A stretch of DNA of 7,930 bases. Source: Streptosporangiaceae bacterium. Its GTDB lineage: Bacteria; Actinomycetota; Actinomycetes; Streptosporangiales; Streptosporangiaceae. Below, one piece after another: positions 5,866 to 7,930 of this stretch (positions within the stretch are counted from its first letter, which is position 1; every line of letters starts with the position of its first letter). Under the pieces are notes generated by a model. It did not search any database. It was not told where the DNA came from and was given only the letters and a program-made list of their open reading frames with translations. A program made the translations under genes and the position numbers. The stretch spans positions 1 through 7,930 of the forward strand of contig JASHOI010000146.1 in NCBI GenBank assembly GCA_030041195.1. The letters are read 5' to 3'.

Positions 5866-7115
5866 CCGGGCTGCTGCACCGCACCTTCGGGTCGCTGCGC
5901 ACCCGCAACTACCGGCTGTTCGCGACCGGCCAGGTGATCTCGAACACGGGCACCTGGATGCAGCGGGTGGCGCAGGACTGGCTGGTGCTCGACCTCACCC
6001 ACGGCAGCGGCTCCGCGCTCGGCATCACCACCGGTCTGCAGTTCCTGCCGCTGCTGCTGTTCAGCCTCTGGGGCGGGATGGTCGCCGACCGGTACTCCAA
6101 GCGCCGGGTGCTCATGGCGACCCAGGCGAGCATGGGCGTGCTGGCGCTGGTCCTCGGGGTGCTGGCGATCACCCATACCGTGCAGATCTGGCAGGTGTAT
6201 GCGCTGGCGTTCACGCTCGGCATGGTTACCGTCGTCGATAACCCGACCCGGCAGGCATTTGCCACCGAGATGGTGGGCCGCGGCGGGCTGGCGAACGCGA
6301 TCGCGCTCAACAGCGCGGTGTTCAACCTGGCCAGGATCGCCGGCCCTGCCGTGGCCGGGCTGGTCATCGCCGCACTCGGGACGCCGGCCGCGTTCCTGGT
6401 GAACGCGGCGTCCTACGGTGCCGTGCTGATCAGCCTCAAGCTGATGCGGGTGTCCGACCTGCACGTGGTGGACCGCGTGCCCAGGGCCAAGGGGCAGCTG
6501 CGCGAGGCGCTGACCTACGTGAAGGAGCGCCCGGCGCTGTGGATGACCATGGTGCTGATCTTCTTCGTGGCCACGTTCGGGATGAACTTCCAGGTGACCA
6601 ACGCGCTGATGTCCCGGGAGGTGTTCCACACCGGCGCGGGCCTGTTCGGCCTGGCCTCAGCAGCGTACGCGCTGGGCGCGCTGGGCGGGGCCCTGCTGGC
6701 CGCCCGCCGCGCGAGGCCGACGATGACGCTGCTGGTCACGACCGCCCTGGCGTTCAGCATCTTCGAGGTGATCACCGGGCTGATGCCTGGCTTCTGGTCG
6801 TTCCTGATCATGCTGGTGCCCACCGGCCTGGCCGTGCTCACGTTCACCACGGCGGCGAACTCGGCGACCCAGCTCGGCACCACGGCCGAAATGCGGGGCC
6901 GCGTCATGGGCCTGTACATGCTGGTCTTCCTCGGCGGCGCGCCGATCGGGTCGCCGCTGGTCGGCTGGGCGGCGGAGATGTTCGGGCCGCGGATGAGCCT
7001 GATCGCCGGGGGAGTGATCTCCGCGGTGGCCACGGTCGTGGTCGGGCTGATGTTCGCGCGCACCCGGGGCCTGCGGGTGCGCGAGTACCTGCGGCCCGCG
7101 CGGCTGGCCGCCTGA
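5862..7115 (+). CDS. MFS exporter, MFS_3/EntS-like, coupled to marR
   Basis: This is a membrane efflux permease of the MFS_3 (EntS-like) type, 417 residues with about 12 hydrophobic segments. Characteristic motifs are RTRNYRLFATGQVISNTGTW (13-32) followed by MQRVAQDWLVLDL (33-45), and motif A GGMVADRYSKRR (71-82). VVDNPTRQAF in the helix 4-5 region and NAIALNSAVFNLARIAGPAVAG follow. Substrates of such exporters include siderophores and drugs; which applies here is unknown. No ATG, GTG or TTG precedes the conserved N-terminus in a usable position. CTG 5862 overlaps the marR stop as CTGA, the layout usually seen as ATGA/GTGA, so it is taken as the start; GGAG at 5844-5847 is the nearest Shine-Dalgarno (14 bases). 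The open frame back to ATG 5358 is marR read out of frame. The next in-frame GTG (5934) would cut the conserved motif. A hairpin at 7130-7155 probably ends the operon. Confidence 0.87.
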   Translation: MTGLLHRTFGSLRTRNYRLFATGQVISNTGTWMQRVAQDWLVLDLTHGSGSALGITTGLQFLPLLLFSLWGGMVADRYSKRRVLMATQASMGVLALVLGVLAITHTVQIWQVYALAFTLGMVTVVDNPTRQAFATEMVGRGGLANAIALNSAVFNLARIAGPAVAGLVIAALGTPAAFLVNAASYGAVLISLKLMRVSDLHVVDRVPRAKGQLREALTYVKERPALWMTMVLIFFVATFGMNFQVTNALMSREVFHTGAGLFGLASAAYALGALGGALLAARRARPTMTLLVTTALAFSIFEVITGLMPGFWSFLIMLVPTGLAVLTFTTAANSATQLGTTAEMRGRVMGLYMLVFLGGAPIGSPLVGWAAEMFGPRMSLIAGGVISAVATVVVGLMFARTRGLRVREYLRPARLAA

Positions 7116-7129
7116 GGCCTGGTTATCGG

Positions 7130-7155
7130 GTTGCCGGGCGGCGGGGCCCGGCGAC
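7130..7155 (+). terminator. Strong hairpin after the marR-MFS operon
   Basis: GTTGCCGGGC (7130-7139) pairs with GCCCGGCGAC (7146-7155) over all ten positions (one G-T wobble) around a six-base loop, 14 bases after the transporter stop. There is no T-run, but actinobacterial terminators often lack one. It sits in the 81-base gap before the ridA-like gene. Confidence 0.55.
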
Positions 7156-7196
7156 AGGATTGCCGTGTTGCCTACACAAGCTTTTGGGGGGGCCGC

Positions 7197-7607
7197 GTGC
7201 CCATCGTCGACCGGCTGACCTCGGTGCCCGATCTCGCTCCGGGGCCCGGCTTCGCCCACGCCGTCACGGTCACCGGGACGGTCGCGTTCGTCTCCGGCCA
7301 GGTTGCGCTTGACGCCGACGGCAGGCTCGTGGGCGCCGGCGACCTCGCGGCGCAGACGGCCCAGGCGCTGCGGAACCTGCACGGGATCATCAGCGCGCTG
7401 GGCGCGGACTGGCCGGACGTGGTGCGCTTCGGGTGGTATCTGCTTGACGCGGGCTCGGTTCAGACCATCCGCGACGTCCGGGACGAGTTCATCCGCGGCC
7501 CGCTCGGCGGCCGGCCCAACCCAGCGAGCACGCTGGTGCAGGTGGCGGCGCTGTTCCGGCCCGAGTTCCTGGTCGAGGTGGACGCGGTCGTGGCGGTGCC
7601 CGGTTAG
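7197..7607 (+). CDS. RidA-like (YjgF/UK114) protein lacking the catalytic Arg
   Basis: This is a 136-residue Rid-superfamily protein, expected to be a cytoplasmic trimer. Canonical RidA hydrolyses reactive enamine/imine intermediates from PLP enzymes. Family landmarks are VAFVSGQVALDADGRLVGAG (29-48), DLAAQTAQALRNL (49-61), VVRFGWYL (75-82) and the terminal block NPASTLVQVAALFRPEFLVEVDAV (108-131). Aligned to E. coli RidA, whose PARS motif carries Arg105, this protein has Ser111 in that place, while the Glu equivalent to Glu120 (E127) is kept. By the known distinction between Arg-containing and Arg-less Rid subfamilies, enamine deaminase activity is not expected. GTG 7197 is chosen because a seven-G run (7186-7192) lies four bases upstream and family similarity begins just after; the frame extends to 7131 through the preceding hairpin. 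It is probably a separate transcription unit. Confidence 0.88.
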   Translation: MPIVDRLTSVPDLAPGPGFAHAVTVTGTVAFVSGQVALDADGRLVGAGDLAAQTAQALRNLHGIISALGADWPDVVRFGWYLLDAGSVQTIRDVRDEFIRGPLGGRPNPASTLVQVAALFRPEFLVEVDAVVAVPG

Positions 7608-7615
7608 GTAACCGA

Positions 7616-7669
7616 TTTCATCCGCCGACTTTTGAGCCGGAGCAGGTATGCAGCCGTCGAAGGATGAAA
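7616..7669 (+). promoter_or_regulatory. Long-stem hairpin covering the start of the thpR-like gene
   Basis: TTTCATCC-GC-CGAC (7616-7629) pairs with GTCG-AA-GGATGAAA (7656-7669) at 12 of 14 positions, with a symmetric 2x2 internal loop and a 26-base apical loop. The right arm contains ATG 7664 and ends just before GAGG (7670-7673). It could terminate the ridA-like transcript or control translation of the next gene; no T-run favours the first. Confidence 0.5.
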
Positions 7670-7930
7670 GAGGTTCAGTTGAGGCTGTTCGTCGCGGTGG
7701 TGCCGCCGCCGGCGGTGCTCGAGGAGCTTGAGGCAACGGTGGCGCCGCTGCGCCCCCGCTGGCCCGCGCTGCGCTGGACCGGCACGTCCGCCTGGCACCT
7801 CACGCTCGCCTTCCTCGGCGAGGTCGGCCAGGACACGGCGGCCGCGCTCGGCCCGCGGCTGGAACGCGCCGCGGCCCGGCATCCCGCCCTGTCCCTGTCC
7901 TTCGCGAGCGGCGGAGCCTTCCCCGGCCCG
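7664..7930 (+). CDS. thpR: 2'-5' RNA ligase / RNA 2',3'-cyclic phosphodiesterase, 3'-truncated
   Basis: This is the N-terminal 89 residues of a 2H phosphoesterase-superfamily protein of the ThpR/LigT type, which hydrolyses 2',3'-cyclic phosphate RNA ends and in vitro joins 2'-5' tRNA halves. The usual opening RLFVAVVPPPAV (7-18) leads into RWTGTSAWHLTLAFLGEVG, with the first catalytic HxT motif HLTL at 45-48. The second HxT motif would lie beyond the window. Two starts compete. ATG 7664 sits directly after AAGG and inside a hairpin arm. TTG 7679 has GAGG (7670-7673) at five bases and gives the family-typical MRLFVAV start. ATG is given here only as the longer option. The gene follows the ridA-like gene after 56 bases. 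Confidence 0.85.
   Translation, partial: MKEVQLRLFVAVVPPPAVLEELEATVAPLRPRWPALRWTGTSAWHLTLAFLGEVGQDTAAALGPRLERAAARHPALSLSFASGGAFPGP

Noticed and set aside
5358..7115. A single 585-codon frame suggesting an N-terminally extended exporter
   Set aside because: The first 168 codons are marR read in the wrong frame (Arg/Gly/Ala-rich with no fold). Real homology begins at about 5862.
1..7930. Search for mobile elements, CRISPR arrays, tRNA/rRNA genes, toxin-antitoxin or defence modules
   Set aside because: No transposase or integrase motifs, regularly spaced repeats, tRNA-like folds or defence-domain signatures were seen by reading.

Overview
The window is high-GC DNA with strong G/C bias at third codon positions and many GTG starts. 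Its gene families (SAV2177-type methyltransferase, 127-residue cold-shock-domain protein, DUF3027, DUF2530) are typical of Actinomycetia. A Streptomyces-, Frankia- or Streptosporangiales-like filamentous actinomycete is likely; the genus cannot be fixed from this sequence. It reads as chromosomal, with no transposase, phage gene, CRISPR array, tRNA or rRNA seen.

Layout. (1) 1-630 (+): 3' part of a four-helix membrane protein whose start lies outside the window. (2) 729-1505 (+): SAM-dependent methyltransferase of the SAV2177/DUF574 family. No ATG/GTG/TTG lies in frame before its conserved N-terminal motif, and an 8-bp tandem duplication explains why. (3) 1506-1891: no convincing gene, but it begins with a duplicated copy of the methyltransferase 3' end. 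(4) 1892-2275 (+): cold-shock-domain protein, convergent with (5) 2288-4045 (-): MFS transporter; a degenerate 3 x 36-bp tandem repeat spans both 3' ends. (6) 4088-5005 (+): DUF3027 protein with four cysteines, divergent from the transporter and tail-to-tail with (7) 5002-5271 (-): DUF2530 two-helix membrane protein; their stop codons share a CTAG palindrome. (8) 5404-5865 (+) marR and (9) 5862-7115 (+) MFS exporter form a translationally coupled regulator-transporter pair, preceded by a perfect 12-bp inverted repeat that is a good operator candidate. (10) 7197-7607 (+): RidA-like protein lacking the catalytic Arg. (11) 7664-7930 (+): 5' part of a ThpR-like 2'-5' RNA ligase/cyclic phosphodiesterase, with a hairpin over its start region.

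How the genes work together. Only marR-MFS looks like a functional unit: repressor, operator, exporter with overlapping stop/start, then a strong terminator-like hairpin. The remaining genes look like independently expressed housekeeping or poorly characterised actinobacterial genes.

I do not see clear evidence of a new defence, biosynthetic or mobile system. The unusual signals are small: tandem duplications at gene boundaries (one apparently frameshifting the methyltransferase), two genes whose best start is CTG, the marR operator with a third half-site next to the DUF2530 start, and the hairpin over the thpR start.
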